From assembly GCA_947473535.1 (NCBI GenBank), contig CANJFK010000029.1:1-8160 (forward strand): DNA of 8,160 nucleotides, written 5' to 3'. Numbering within the stretch: position 1 is the stretch's first letter; each line of letters starts with the position of its first letter. Origin of the DNA: Legionellaceae bacterium. Its GTDB lineage: Bacteria > Pseudomonadota > Gammaproteobacteria > Legionellales > Legionellaceae. A model generated the notes under the pieces. The model saw nothing but the letters and a program-made list of their open reading frames with translations, made no database searches and had not been told where the DNA came from. A program made the position numbers and the translations under genes. Below, piece after piece: positions 1 to 7,573 of this stretch.

Positions 1-1037
1 ACATTGGCCTGATCACGTTAAATCGTCCTCAGGCTTTAAATGCGCTGACTCTACCGATGATTCTAGCCATGCAAAAGCAGTTACTGCATTGGCAAGACTC
101 CCCTGATATTCATGCTATCGTTGTACGAGCTGCTGAGGGTAAAGCGTTTTGCGCGGGGGGGGATGTACGCTGGTTGTATGATGCTGGGGTTAATCACAGC
201 CCCGATCAGATGCAATTTTTTTGGCATGAGTACCGACTTAACCACTGTATTCATCAGTTGGGTAAACCCTATATAGCAATGATGGATGGCGTCACGATGG
301 GAGGGGGCGTGGGTCTTTCTTTGCACGGCTCGCATCCCATTGCCGGCCCACGATTTTTGTTTGCTATGCCTGAAACAAGCATTGGCTTTTTTCCCGATGT
401 AGGCGCAAGCTATCTATTATCAAGATGTCCAGGCTATTTCGGTGCCTATTTAGGTTTAACGGGTCATCGACTAGGCGCGGGAGACGCGCGTGCATTAGGT
501 TTGGTGAAACATATTATTGCAACCGATCAATTGTCTAATGCTTTGGCCAGCTTGATTGAAACGGATCTATCAACGGATGCTCATGCGCGGGTTACCGAGC
601 ATTTACAACGTTTTGCAATGCCCCTGTCGCCTGCTCCCCTGAGCGAGCAGGCCGTATTTATTAATGATTGTTTTCAACACGCTGATGTAGAAACGATATT
701 GGCTACGCTTGCAAAACCCACGAGTGAATGGCACCGCGACACACTCAATACGTTATCACAGAAAGCACCGCTCAGTCTTAAAATTACCCTTGCGCAATTG
801 CAAAAAGCAGCGTCTATGTCGCTCGCTGAGTGTTTAAACATGGATTATTGTTTGGCCAGTCATTTCATGCAAGACCATGATTTTTATGAAGGAGTACGGG
901 CGTTGTTGGTGGATAAAGACAAGTCGCCAAAATGGCAACCAAGCACACTAGAACAGGTTACCGTGGCGAAAGTAGCAACGTATTTTGAAAACAACGGTGC
1001 TACCATCACCCCTCTTTTTCAAAGGGGGAACTCTTAA
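1..1037 (+). CDS. 3-hydroxyisobutyryl-CoA hydrolase-like protein (enoyl-CoA hydratase/isomerase superfamily), 5'-truncated by window edge
   Basis: The reading frame is open from position 3, and the codons before the first ATG (57) already encode the family's opening strand, G-L-I-T-L-N-R-P-Q-A-L-N-A-L. The true start is therefore off the left edge, and 344 residues are visible. Crotonase-fold landmarks appear in order: F-C-A-G-G-D-V-R (oxyanion-hole segment, nt 147-170), the second oxyanion-hole segment M-G-G-G-V-G-L (nt 297-317), then M-P-E-T-S-I-G-F-F-P-D-V-G-A-S-Y. In that last motif the Glu and the Asp eight residues later match the catalytic pair of 3-hydroxyisobutyryl-CoA hydrolases. 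The long C-terminal part and the length near 350-380 aa also favour the hydrolase over ordinary enoyl-CoA hydratases (about 260 aa). The family hydrolyses 3-hydroxyisobutyryl-CoA in valine breakdown, in the cytosol. The gene ends in TAA and is followed by a palindrome and an intrinsic terminator. Substrate is inferred; a related acyl-CoA hydrolase or hydratase remains possible. Confidence 0.87.
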   Translation, partial: IGLITLNRPQALNALTLPMILAMQKQLLHWQDSPDIHAIVVRAAEGKAFCAGGDVRWLYDAGVNHSPDQMQFFWHEYRLNHCIHQLGKPYIAMMDGVTMGGGVGLSLHGSHPIAGPRFLFAMPETSIGFFPDVGASYLLSRCPGYFGAYLGLTGHRLGAGDARALGLVKHIIATDQLSNALASLIETDLSTDAHARVTEHLQRFAMPLSPAPLSEQAVFINDCFQHADVETILATLAKPTSEWHRDTLNTLSQKAPLSLKITLAQLQKAASMSLAECLNMDYCLASHFMQDHDFYEGVRALLVDKDKSPKWQPSTLEQVTVAKVATYFENNGATITPLFQRGNS

Positions 1038-1041
1038 GTTG

Positions 1042-1133
1042 ATGTAGCCTGGATGGAGCGCAGCGTAATCCGGGATCAGAGCCTGTGTAAGGCATCGTTT
1101 CCCGGATTACGCTGCGCTCCATCCAGGCTACAT
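1042..1133. repeat. Perfect 34-bp inverted repeat with 24-nt loop (REP/palindromic-type element)
   Basis: The left arm (1042-1075) and right arm (1100-1133) are exact reverse complements over all 34 bases. The arms begin ATGTAGCCTGGATGGAGCGC on each strand. The 24-nt loop (1076-1099) contains a small 4-bp GCCT/AGGC stem. Symmetry stops abruptly at both ends. The repeat lies wholly in the gap between two convergent genes. From memory, palindromes with a GTAG...GCGCAGCG-TAA core recur between genes in many proteobacterial genomes, so this is probably one copy of a dispersed element. As RNA it would form a very stable hairpin on either strand and could protect or define 3' ends. Neither side has a T-run directly after it, so alone it is not a classic intrinsic terminator. 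Confidence 0.9.
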
Positions 1134-1144
1134 TTAATGATGAC

Positions 1145-1170
1145 GTACGGCGTGAGCCGTTACTTTTTTT
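1145..1170 (+). terminator. Intrinsic terminator after the acyl-CoA hydrolase gene
   Basis: A 5-bp stem ACGGC/GCCGT (1147-1151 with 1156-1160) closes a GTGA loop, which is a GNRA tetraloop when transcribed on the plus strand. Two more pairs (GT with AC) can form past a one-base bulge. Seven T residues follow at 1164-1170. The T-run lies on the correct side only for plus-strand transcription, so it should end the transcript of the gene finishing at 1037. It lies just past the clpB stop codon, outside the clpB coding region. Read from the minus strand the hairpin lacks a T-run, so it does not explain where the clpB message ends. Confidence 0.7.
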
Positions 1171-1178
1171 CAACCGCA

Positions 1179-3755
1179 TCACCCCGTCTTGAATTCCAAA
1201 TGTTCCGCGTTCAGCGTGATCACAATCAGATCGCCTGATTTAAATTGGCCGGTCAGTAGGGCCTGGGCTAATGGGTTTTCTAATTTTTGCTGAACGATAC
1301 GTTTTAGTGGTCTTGCACCATACACCGGGTCAAAGCCTGCTTCTGCAAGGTATGCTAATGCTTCAGGGGTTAAGCGCAGGGCTATATTTTGTTGTTGTAA
1401 ACGCTGCTGTAAATAACCAATCTGGATCGCGGCAATGTTGGCAATTTGTTGCTTGGTCAAGGCATGGAAAACCACACTATCATCAATGCGGTTAATAAAT
1501 TCTGGACGAAAATGTTGACCGACCAATTCCATCACCGCCGTTTTAATCTCATCATAGCCTTCTGTTTTACCCATTGCTTGAATTAAATGAGAACCTAAAT
1601 TGGATGTCATGACAATCACGGTATTACGAAAATCAACCGTTCGCCCCTGCCCATCGGTCAAACGGCCATCGTCCAGAACCTGCAAGAGGATGTTGAATAC
1701 ATCGGCATGTGCTTTCTCAATTTCATCCAATAAAATGACGGAATAAGGACGTCGTCGAATGGCTTCCGTTAAATAACCGCCTTCTTCGTAGCCAACATAG
1801 CCTGGTGGCGCGCCAATAAGCCTGGCAACGGAATGTTTTTCCATGAATTCAGACATATCGATGCGCACCATGGCATCAGCGGTGTCAAATAGAAAGGTCG
1901 CCAGGGCTTTGCATAGTTCTGTTTTACCGACGCCCGTTGGGCCTAAAAATAAAAACGAACCTATTGGTCGATGAGGGTCAGAAAGGCCAGCACGTGAGCG
2001 GCGAATGGCATTGGCCACGGCATTGACCGCCTCATTTTGGCCAATTAATCGCTGGTGTAAAGCGTCTTCCATTTGCAGCAGTTTTTCCTTTTCACCCTCA
2101 AGCATTTTAGCGACAGGAATACCCGTGGACTTGGAAACCACTTCGGCTATTTCTTCTTCCGTTACTTTATTGCGGACCAATTTGGTTTCTTGATGTTCAT
2201 TATCGGCAACTTGCGCCAGCTCTTTCTCTAACGCCGGAATTCGACCATATTGTAACTCGGACATGTGCGCCAAATCGCCTGCTCGTCTTGCGGTTTCTAG
2301 TTCAATTCTTGCTTTTTCCAACGCCTCTTTAATATGACTGGCACCTTGCAATATCGCTTTTTCAGCTTTCCAAATGTCGTCGAGATCGGCATAATTTTTT
2401 TCTAATTCATCAATGCTTTGTTGCAGATCGCTTAAGCGTTTTTTTGATGCGTCGTCATGTTCCTTCTTCAACGCCTCGCGCTCGATTTTTAATTGGATAA
2501 GCCGCCTGTCCAATTTATCCAGACTTTCTGGTTTCGAATCAATCTCCATACGAATGAGACTACCGGCTTCATCGATTAAATCAATCGCTTTATCTGGAAG
2601 CTGGCGATCGGTTATATAACGATGAGATAACGTTGCTGCAGCAACGATGGCTGGATCGGTGATTTCTACGCCGTGATGAATTTCATAGCGTTCTTTTAAG
2701 CCACGTAAAATGGCAATGGTATCTTCCACATTGGGCTCGTCTACCAGTATTTTTTGAAACCGACGCTCAAGGGCGGCATCTTTTTCAATGTATTGACGAT
2801 ACTCATTAAGCGTTGTGGCACCAATACAATGCAACTCTCCTCGAGCTAAAGCGGGTTTTAACATGTTGCCGGCATCCATTGCGCCTTCTGCTTTGCCAGC
2901 ACCTACCATCGTATGTAGTTCATCAATGAATAAAATGATTTGTCCTTCTTGTTTGGATAAATCGCTTAAGACCGCTTTTAAGCGCTCCTCAAATTCCCCT
3001 CGAAACTTTGCTCCAGCAATTAAAGCGCCCATATCCAGTGATAGTAAGCGTTTATTTTTCAGCCCTTCGGGTACTTCGCCATTAATGATTCGTTGCGCTA
3101 ACCCTTCTACAATCGCGGTTTTTCCTACACCAGGTTCGCCAATGAGAACAGGGTTATTTTTTGTACGACGTTGTAATACTTGAATGGTGCGACGAATTTC
3201 ATCATCGCGACCTATGACGGGATCAAGTTTACCTTGTTCGGCACGTTCAGTGAGATCCAATGTATATTTTTCTAATGCTTGGCGTTGTTCTTCGGCATTC
3301 GGATCATTGACCGTTTCTCCGCCGCGAAGGTCATCAATCGATTTTGCGACAAGGCGAGGTTCAGCGCCGGCTTGTTTGAGTATTTTTCCTAGCCCGCCGC
3401 TTTCGTTTATCGCCGCTAAAACAAATAATTCGCTGGAAATATAATTATCTTTGCGTTCTTGAGCTAATTTATCAGTAAGATTGAGCAAACGATTCAAGCC
3501 GTTAGAGAGATGGATCTCACCCTCATTGCCTGAGACTGTAGGCAGCCGATCGAGGGCTTGGTCCAGCAGCGTGCGGAGCTGCGATATATTGACGCCTGCT
3601 TTGGATAATAAGGGTCTGCACGTTCCCCCTTGTTGATCTAACAAGGCTTTCATCAAGTGCTCGGGTTCAATAAACCCACTGTCTCGGCCTAACGCGAGTG
3701 ATTGCGCATCGACTAGCGCCATTTGAAATTTTGAGGTCAGTTTGTCCATTCGCAT
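1179..3755 (-). CDS. clpB: ATP-dependent disaggregase ClpB (Hsp100)
   Basis: The 858-residue protein matches E. coli ClpB (857 aa) in length. ClpB forms a cytosolic hexamer that threads aggregated proteins through its pore and works with DnaK/DnaJ/GrpE. Domains: N-terminal Clp_N repeats (1-145); AAA+ module 1 with Walker A G-E-P-G-V-G-K-T (206-213), Walker B F-I-D-E (276-279) and arginine-finger R331/R332; coiled-coil M domain (about 410-525, including Y503), which separates ClpB from ClpA and ClpC; AAA+ module 2 with Walker A G-P-T-G-V-G-K-T (605-612), pore motif G-Y-V-G (Y653), Walker B L-L-D-E (675-678) and sensor-2 G-A-R (R815). The pore-loop-1 residue is Phe251 (K-F-R-G-E-F) where E. coli has Tyr, a conservative change. 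Two in-frame ATGs open the gene (M1 and M3). An AAAGGTG ribosome site lies 5 nt before the first and 11 nt before the second. A sigma-32-like promoter lies upstream, and no catalytic residue is missing. Confidence 0.99.
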   Translation of the reverse strand: MRMDKLTSKFQMALVDAQSLALGRDSGFIEPEHLMKALLDQQGGTCRPLLSKAGVNISQLRTLLDQALDRLPTVSGNEGEIHLSNGLNRLLNLTDKLAQERKDNYISSELFVLAAINESGGLGKILKQAGAEPRLVAKSIDDLRGGETVNDPNAEEQRQALEKYTLDLTERAEQGKLDPVIGRDDEIRRTIQVLQRRTKNNPVLIGEPGVGKTAIVEGLAQRIINGEVPEGLKNKRLLSLDMGALIAGAKFRGEFEERLKAVLSDLSKQEGQIILFIDELHTMVGAGKAEGAMDAGNMLKPALARGELHCIGATTLNEYRQYIEKDAALERRFQKILVDEPNVEDTIAILRGLKERYEIHHGVEITDPAIVAAATLSHRYITDRQLPDKAIDLIDEAGSLIRMEIDSKPESLDKLDRRLIQLKIEREALKKEHDDASKKRLSDLQQSIDELEKNYADLDDIWKAEKAILQGASHIKEALEKARIELETARRAGDLAHMSELQYGRIPALEKELAQVADNEHQETKLVRNKVTEEEIAEVVSKSTGIPVAKMLEGEKEKLLQMEDALHQRLIGQNEAVNAVANAIRRSRAGLSDPHRPIGSFLFLGPTGVGKTELCKALATFLFDTADAMVRIDMSEFMEKHSVARLIGAPPGYVGYEEGGYLTEAIRRRPYSVILLDEIEKAHADVFNILLQVLDDGRLTDGQGRTVDFRNTVIVMTSNLGSHLIQAMGKTEGYDEIKTAVMELVGQHFRPEFINRIDDSVVFHALTKQQIANIAAIQIGYLQQRLQQQNIALRLTPEALAYLAEAGFDPVYGARPLKRIVQQKLENPLAQALLTGQFKSGDLIVITLNAEHLEFKTG

Positions 3756-3760
3756 AGGAT

Positions 3761-3767
3761 CACCTTT
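3761..3767 (-). promoter_or_regulatory. Ribosome binding site of clpB
   Basis: On the minus strand this reads AAAGGTG, 5 nt upstream of the ATG at 3755-3753 and 11 nt upstream of the second ATG at 3749-3747. The first spacing is short but acceptable and the second slightly long, so the first ATG is preferred without excluding the second. Confidence 0.7.
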
Positions 3768-3789
3768 GATTTATGAGATATATACCGTA

Positions 3790-3817
3790 ACATGTGGGTT
3801 CTTTTGGTAATATCAAG
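3790..3817 (-). promoter_or_regulatory. Sigma-32 (RpoH)-type heat-shock promoter of clpB
   Basis: On the minus strand the -35 element is CTTGATA (3817-3811), one mismatch from CTTGAAA. The -10 element is CCACATGT (3797-3790), one mismatch from CCCCATNT. The 13-nt spacer lies within the range accepted by RpoH. Transcription would start near 3783, giving a leader of roughly 28 nt that includes the clpB ribosome site. Known biology agrees, since clpB is a standard RpoH target in gammaproteobacteria. The site is inferred from sequence only. Confidence 0.75.
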
Positions 3818-3828
3818 TAGTCAGCATC

Positions 3829-4788
3829 ATGAATCACCAGTCTCCCATTGAAAACCCTGACGCGCAAGCGTTACTCAATCAACTTGTTATTGAGCATTTG
3901 CGCGAGCAAAAACGTAAACGCTTTTGGCGAAAGATGAAGTATATTGGTGTTTTATTGTTTGTTTTATATGTGGCTTACCTTCTTTCCGCTATGCGGAATG
4001 GCGCACTCGATGTTCGCTCAAAACCGCATGTGGGTGTGATTGAATTAAGTGGCGCTATGGGTGCTGATCATCCAGTAGCGGCAGAAAATTTTATTAAAAG
4101 TTTAAAGAAAGCTTATAAAAGCGAGGGCTTGAAAGCATTGATTCTTCGTATTGATAGCCCTGGTGGTAGTCCCGTTCATGCTGATTATATGTATGATGCG
4201 GTTCGTTACTATCATCAAAAATATCCCAACATAAAGACGTATGCTGTGTGTGTCGATATGTGTGCTTCCGCCGCTTATTATGTGGCGGCAGCAGCCGATG
4301 AAATTTATGCTAATCCGGCAAGTTTGGTAGGTTCTATTGGTGTTATTTACAACGGTTTTGGCTTTGTTGATACGATGCAAAAATTGGGCGTATCAAGGCG
4401 TTTGCAGACGGCAGGCCGCAACAAGGGATTTTTGGATCAATTTTCTCCAGTGAATCCCGCGCAGGAAAAAACACTACAAACCATGTTGGACTTGATTCAC
4501 CAACAGTTTATTGACAAGGTTAAAGAAGGGCGTGGTGCGCGTTTAAAAGTAGACGAGGATACGTTTTCTGGTTTAATCTGGACGGGGACTCAAGCGAAGG
4601 AGCGTGGCCTGATTGATGGATTTGCTAGTAGCGATCAATTAGCCCGTGATACAATTAAAATTGAACAAACAGTTGATTATACTGATAAAAAAAATGTATT
4701 TGAACAAGTAGCGAAAAGGATAGGAACGACCATGGTCAATCAGTTACCCGTGGCGTTTGGGATGCAACAGGGAATTGCCTCAAGATAG
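3829..4788 (+). CDS. sppA: Membrane-anchored S49 serine peptidase, SppA-type signal peptide peptidase
   Basis: The 319-residue protein has a basic cytosolic N-terminus (residues 25-37, rich in K and R) and one membrane span (about 37-55), so the catalytic domain should face the periplasm. S49 landmarks are R-I-D-S-P-G-G-S (107-114), the nucleophile region C-A-S-A-A-Y-Y-V-A with Ser147, P-A-S-L-V-G-S-I-G-V (163-172), and the general-base Lys199 in A-G-R-N-K-G-F-L-D. Ser147/Lys199 is the same spacing as the dyad of B. subtilis SppA. This is the short, single-domain form, unlike the duplicated E. coli SppA (about 618 aa). The family degrades cleaved signal peptides in the membrane. Ala-Ala follows the nucleophile instead of the commoner Gly-Gly. 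The ATG is the furthest-upstream possible start because an in-frame TAA lies at 3808-3810, yet no clear ribosome site precedes it. It is divergent from clpB and 58 bp upstream of the efflux genes. Physiological substrate is inferred. Confidence 0.92.
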   Translation: MNHQSPIENPDAQALLNQLVIEHLREQKRKRFWRKMKYIGVLLFVLYVAYLLSAMRNGALDVRSKPHVGVIELSGAMGADHPVAAENFIKSLKKAYKSEGLKALILRIDSPGGSPVHADYMYDAVRYYHQKYPNIKTYAVCVDMCASAAYYVAAAADEIYANPASLVGSIGVIYNGFGFVDTMQKLGVSRRLQTAGRNKGFLDQFSPVNPAQEKTLQTMLDLIHQQFIDKVKEGRGARLKVDEDTFSGLIWTGTQAKERGLIDGFASSDQLARDTIKIEQTVDYTDKKNVFEQVAKRIGTTMVNQLPVAFGMQQGIASR

Positions 4789-4791
4789 TGG

Positions 4792-4821
4792 TTGAATTTG
4801 ATGCAAGAGTGGGAAGCTAAT
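4792..4821 (+). promoter_or_regulatory. Possible weak sigma-70 promoter of the efflux operon
   Basis: TTGAAT (4792-4797) and GCTAAT (4816-4821) are separated by 18 nt, each matching 4 of 6 consensus bases. The site lies in the only gap (4789-4846) ahead of the efflux genes. Such matches are common by chance in AT-rich DNA, so this is only a candidate. I see no operator palindrome in the gap. Confidence 0.2.
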
Positions 4822-4835
4822 TTGAGCGCAATCCT

Positions 4836-4840
4836 AAGGA
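4836..4840 (+). promoter_or_regulatory. Ribosome binding site of the outer-membrane channel gene
   Basis: AAGGA lies 6 nt before the ATG at 4847. This fixes the start, which also places a lipoprotein signal directly at the N-terminus. Confidence 0.75.
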
Positions 4841-4846
4841 ATTTAA

Positions 4847-6400
4847 ATGCGGTTGTTTTTGATGCTCGTCATCGTGGTGTGTTTGAACGCTTGCATGGTA
4901 GGCCCTAAGTACAAGGAGCCCCAAAAAAAAGTTGTCCAACATTGGCTAAATAAAGATAGAACGGTTAAGGAATCGCCCATTCAAGATGCGAATTGGTGGG
5001 CCGTTTTTCATGATCCCACGTTAACGTCTTTAATCAATCAGGGTTATCAAAATAACGTCTCGTTACAAATCACCGGCGTTCATGTCCTACAAGCCCGAGC
5101 GCAGCTTGCCCAATCGGTGGGGGGGCTCTATCCTCAGCAACAGGCTGTGATGAGTAGTTTAACTTACCAACGCTTGGGTGGAAGTTCATTGCAATCGCTA
5201 TTGCCTAGTAATTTTGAAACAGCATTACTCGGCGCAACAGCGAGTTGGGAACTTGATTTCTGGGGAAAATATCGACGATCAATTCTCTCCAATGATGCGG
5301 CCTTTTTGGCCTCCTATGCAGCCTATGACAGCGCGTTAGTCAGTTTGACCGCGGACATTGCTACAGCCTACATTAGCATTCGAACAACTGAAAAATTGAT
5401 TCAAGTGACGAACGCCAATATACAAATACAAACATTGGGGTTTAATATTGCCAAGGCCCGTTTCACGGCAGGCCAAGTAAGTTTATTAGATGTAGAGCAA
5501 GCGCAGACAGAGTTATCTCAAACGCAAGCAACGCTGCCTAGTTTGACGAACAATTTGCAAAGGCAAAAAGATTTATTAGGCGTATTATTAGGCACAACGC
5601 CAGATTGTGTCGATGCATTGTTGGGAAGGAAACAAGGTATTCCAAAATCGCCACTAACCGTTGCAGTAGGGATCCCGAAAGAGACATTAATAAAACGTCC
5701 AGATATCTATCAAGCGCGCATGGAAGCGATTGCGCAATCTGAATTAATAGGTGCAACGAAAGCTAATTTATTCCCTTCGTTTTCGTTAGTCGGTACGTTT
5801 GCGATGGGATCCAATACTATCGGTACGTCGTCCCTAGGTGATATTTTTAATTGGTCCAATCGAACAATAACTGCGGGGCCGTCTGTTAACTGGCCTATAT
5901 TGAATTACGGGCAAATAACCAATGCAGTACGTGCCCAAGACGCGGTTTTTCAACAGGCTATTTTAAAATATATTAATTTGGTATTGAAAGCGCAACAAGA
6001 GGTGCAAGATAGCATTACTGCGTTTATTGAAACCCAAAAATCGGTACACTATTTAATGACAGCAAATAATGCGGCCATTAAATCAACGCAATTAGCCATC
6101 ATTCGTTACCGAGAGGGTGAGTCTGATTATACACCGGTGCTCGATGCTGAGCGTCAGCAACTGAGCGTGCAAACATCCCTAACGAATGCACAAGGTGATA
6201 TCCCCAAGGCATTGGTTGCTCTTTATCGAGGCTTGGGTGGCGGTTGGCAAATTCGCAATGGTAATGATATCGTTCCAAAACAGATAAAACACGACATGGC
6301 TGCTCGGACGAATTGGGGCCCATTACTGAAACAGACAAATCATCAGCCGCCTAAAACGCAAGGTCAGCAAATGAAAGACATCTTTTTACCTAGTTGGTGA
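4847..6400 (+). CDS. Outer-membrane efflux lipoprotein (OprM/NodT-type outer membrane factor of an RND pump)
   Basis: The 517-residue protein starts with a short hydrophobic signal ending in the lipobox L-N-A-C. Cys16 is the predicted acylation site and Met at +2 favours outer-membrane sorting. Family landmarks are V-G-P-K-Y-K-E-P (18-25), W-W-A-V-F-H-D-P-T-L (50-59), S-W-E-L-D-F-W-G-K-Y-R (133-143), R-P-D-I (284-287), L-F-P-S-F-S-L-V-G (308-316), Y-R-E-G-E-S-D-Y-T-P-V-L-D-A (421-434) and L-G-G-G-W (463-467). The two-fold OEP repeat typical of TolC-like trimers is evident. Such proteins form the outer-membrane pore and periplasmic tunnel of drug or solvent efflux pumps. About 50 polar residues follow G-G-G-W, a longer tail than is usual. 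The gene is first in an OMF-adaptor-pump operon, and its TGA is 3 nt before the adaptor ATG. The exported compound cannot be told from the sequence. Confidence 0.95.
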   Translation: MRLFLMLVIVVCLNACMVGPKYKEPQKKVVQHWLNKDRTVKESPIQDANWWAVFHDPTLTSLINQGYQNNVSLQITGVHVLQARAQLAQSVGGLYPQQQAVMSSLTYQRLGGSSLQSLLPSNFETALLGATASWELDFWGKYRRSILSNDAAFLASYAAYDSALVSLTADIATAYISIRTTEKLIQVTNANIQIQTLGFNIAKARFTAGQVSLLDVEQAQTELSQTQATLPSLTNNLQRQKDLLGVLLGTTPDCVDALLGRKQGIPKSPLTVAVGIPKETLIKRPDIYQARMEAIAQSELIGATKANLFPSFSLVGTFAMGSNTIGTSSLGDIFNWSNRTITAGPSVNWPILNYGQITNAVRAQDAVFQQAILKYINLVLKAQQEVQDSITAFIETQKSVHYLMTANNAAIKSTQLAIIRYREGESDYTPVLDAERQQLSVQTSLTNAQGDIPKALVALYRGLGGGWQIRNGNDIVPKQIKHDMAARTNWGPLLKQTNHQPPKTQGQQMKDIFLPSW

Positions 6401-6403
6401 TAT

Positions 6404-7573
6404 ATGACAATTGATAAACGGCAAAAATTCATAAAAATAGCCATTCTAGCGAGTGTTGTTTTCTTATTTTTTTATTGGATGATTCAATCTATTACAGGAA
6501 ATAAGGTGCAGCCCCAGCCACTTCCTGCGGTTGTTGTGCAAAAGCCAAAATTGACTAAGATCGCGGAGTACGTGACTCAAACGGGTACGATGGTGGCTTT
6601 CAACTCAGTTGATTTAGTTGCACGTATTGAAGGGTACTTGGATGCAATTGAATTTACCGATGGCACGCTCGTCAAAAAAGGGAAAGAATTATTTATCATC
6701 GAGCCCGAGCCATACTTGGAAAAATTGAAGGAAGCACAGGCTTCAGTCGTCATTCAAAAAGCAACGTATGCTTATGATAAAGCCGAATATGATCGCCAAA
6801 AAAACATGTATAAACAAAATGCCACGTCGTTGAATGATGTTCAAAAATGGTATGCTAAGCAGATAGGTTCTAAAGCTGACATTGATAAAGCGGTTGCGAA
6901 TGAACGAATTGCTGAGATCAATTATAGTTATACCCATGTCCTTTCGCCTTTTGATGGTCGTATTGGCCGTCATTTAATTGACGCTGGCAATTTGGTTGGG
7001 CATGGTGAAGCCACCAATATTGCGACCATTGAGCAAATCGATCCCATCTACGCCTATTTTAATCTCAATGAACTGGATTTAATTAAAATTCGTGCGGCTG
7101 CACGTGCTCATGATTTTAAACCATCACAAATTAGCCAAATCCCTGTGTCAGTTGCGATGCAAAATGAAACGGGATTTCCTCATGAAGGTAAACTTGATTT
7201 TGTTAATACGGGCCTCAATGCTTCAACCGGAACCATGGAGTTTCGAGCCCTTTTACCGAATAAAAATTACACGTTGCTTCCTGGTTTATTTGTGCAGGTG
7301 CGGATCCCTATCGGCAAACCTAAGCCATTATTGACTATCAGCAATACAGCAGTGCAGTACGACCAAATTGGTCCCTATGTTTTGTGTGTGGATGGGCATC
7401 ATAACGTTATCCTAAAGCGGGTTGTATTGGGTACTTTGGAACAAGATTACCGCGTCATTATGAAAGGGCTGACTGCTGAAGACAATGTCATTATTTCTGG
7501 ACTGCAAAATGCAGCACCGGGTCATCCGGTTGAGATTGTTCAATCAGAGAAGAACTTAGGGATCGCCAAATGA
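6404..7573 (+). CDS. Periplasmic adaptor (membrane fusion protein) of an RND efflux pump, AcrA/MexE-type
   Basis: The 389-residue protein links the inner-membrane pump to the outer-membrane channel. An N-terminal hydrophobic stretch (about 11-28) without a lipobox cysteine indicates anchoring by an uncleaved membrane helix instead of lipidation, which differs from AcrA and MexA. Domains in order: first lipoyl half V-D-L-V-A-R-I-E-G-Y-L (69-79) to F-I-I-E-P-E-P-Y (97-104); an alpha-hairpin (about 105-175); the second lipoyl half V-L-S-P-F-D-G-R-I-G-R (179-189); a beta-barrel (about 210-300, with T-G-T-M-E-F-R-A-L-L-P-N at 275-286); and a membrane-proximal domain ending near 380. The start ATG follows the upstream stop by 3 nt. 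The only ribosome-site-like sequence is GGTGA, which overlaps that stop, so translation is probably coupled. Its own TGA overlaps the next ATG. Substrate is unknown. Confidence 0.95.
   Translation: MTIDKRQKFIKIAILASVVFLFFYWMIQSITGNKVQPQPLPAVVVQKPKLTKIAEYVTQTGTMVAFNSVDLVARIEGYLDAIEFTDGTLVKKGKELFIIEPEPYLEKLKEAQASVVIQKATYAYDKAEYDRQKNMYKQNATSLNDVQKWYAKQIGSKADIDKAVANERIAEINYSYTHVLSPFDGRIGRHLIDAGNLVGHGEATNIATIEQIDPIYAYFNLNELDLIKIRAAARAHDFKPSQISQIPVSVAMQNETGFPHEGKLDFVNTGLNASTGTMEFRALLPNKNYTLLPGLFVQVRIPIGKPKPLLTISNTAVQYDQIGPYVLCVDGHHNVILKRVVLGTLEQDYRVIMKGLTAEDNVIISGLQNAAPGHPVEIVQSEKNLGIAK
7558..7562 (+). promoter_or_regulatory. Ribosome binding site of the RND pump gene
   Basis: AGGGA lies 7 nt before the ATG at 7570, inside the 3' end of the adaptor gene. 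It supports this ATG and, with the ATGA overlap, translational coupling. Confidence 0.6.

Noticed and set aside
1009..1028. CCCC...GGGG hairpin with a TTC loop at the 3' end of the hydrolase gene
   Set aside because: It can pair about eight bases with a bulge, but it lies inside coding sequence before the stop codon and no T-run follows on either strand, so it is not a convincing terminator.
1053..1238. 61-codon plus-strand open frame across the hydrolase-clpB gap
   Set aside because: It is made mostly of the palindrome, the terminator and the antisense end of clpB, has no ribosome site, and resembles no protein I recognise.
2815..3183. 122-codon plus-strand open frame inside clpB
   Set aside because: It lies entirely antisense to conserved AAA+ module 1 codons of clpB. 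Its composition (Ser- and Pro-rich) is typical of a shadow frame.
4102..4380. 92-codon minus-strand open frame inside sppA
   Set aside because: It is antisense to the conserved S49 catalytic region, with no initiation signals and low-complexity Ile/Thr-rich content.
4789..4846. Possible terminator or operator between sppA and the efflux operon
   Set aside because: I looked for a hairpin with a T-run and for a dyad operator and found neither in these 58 bases.
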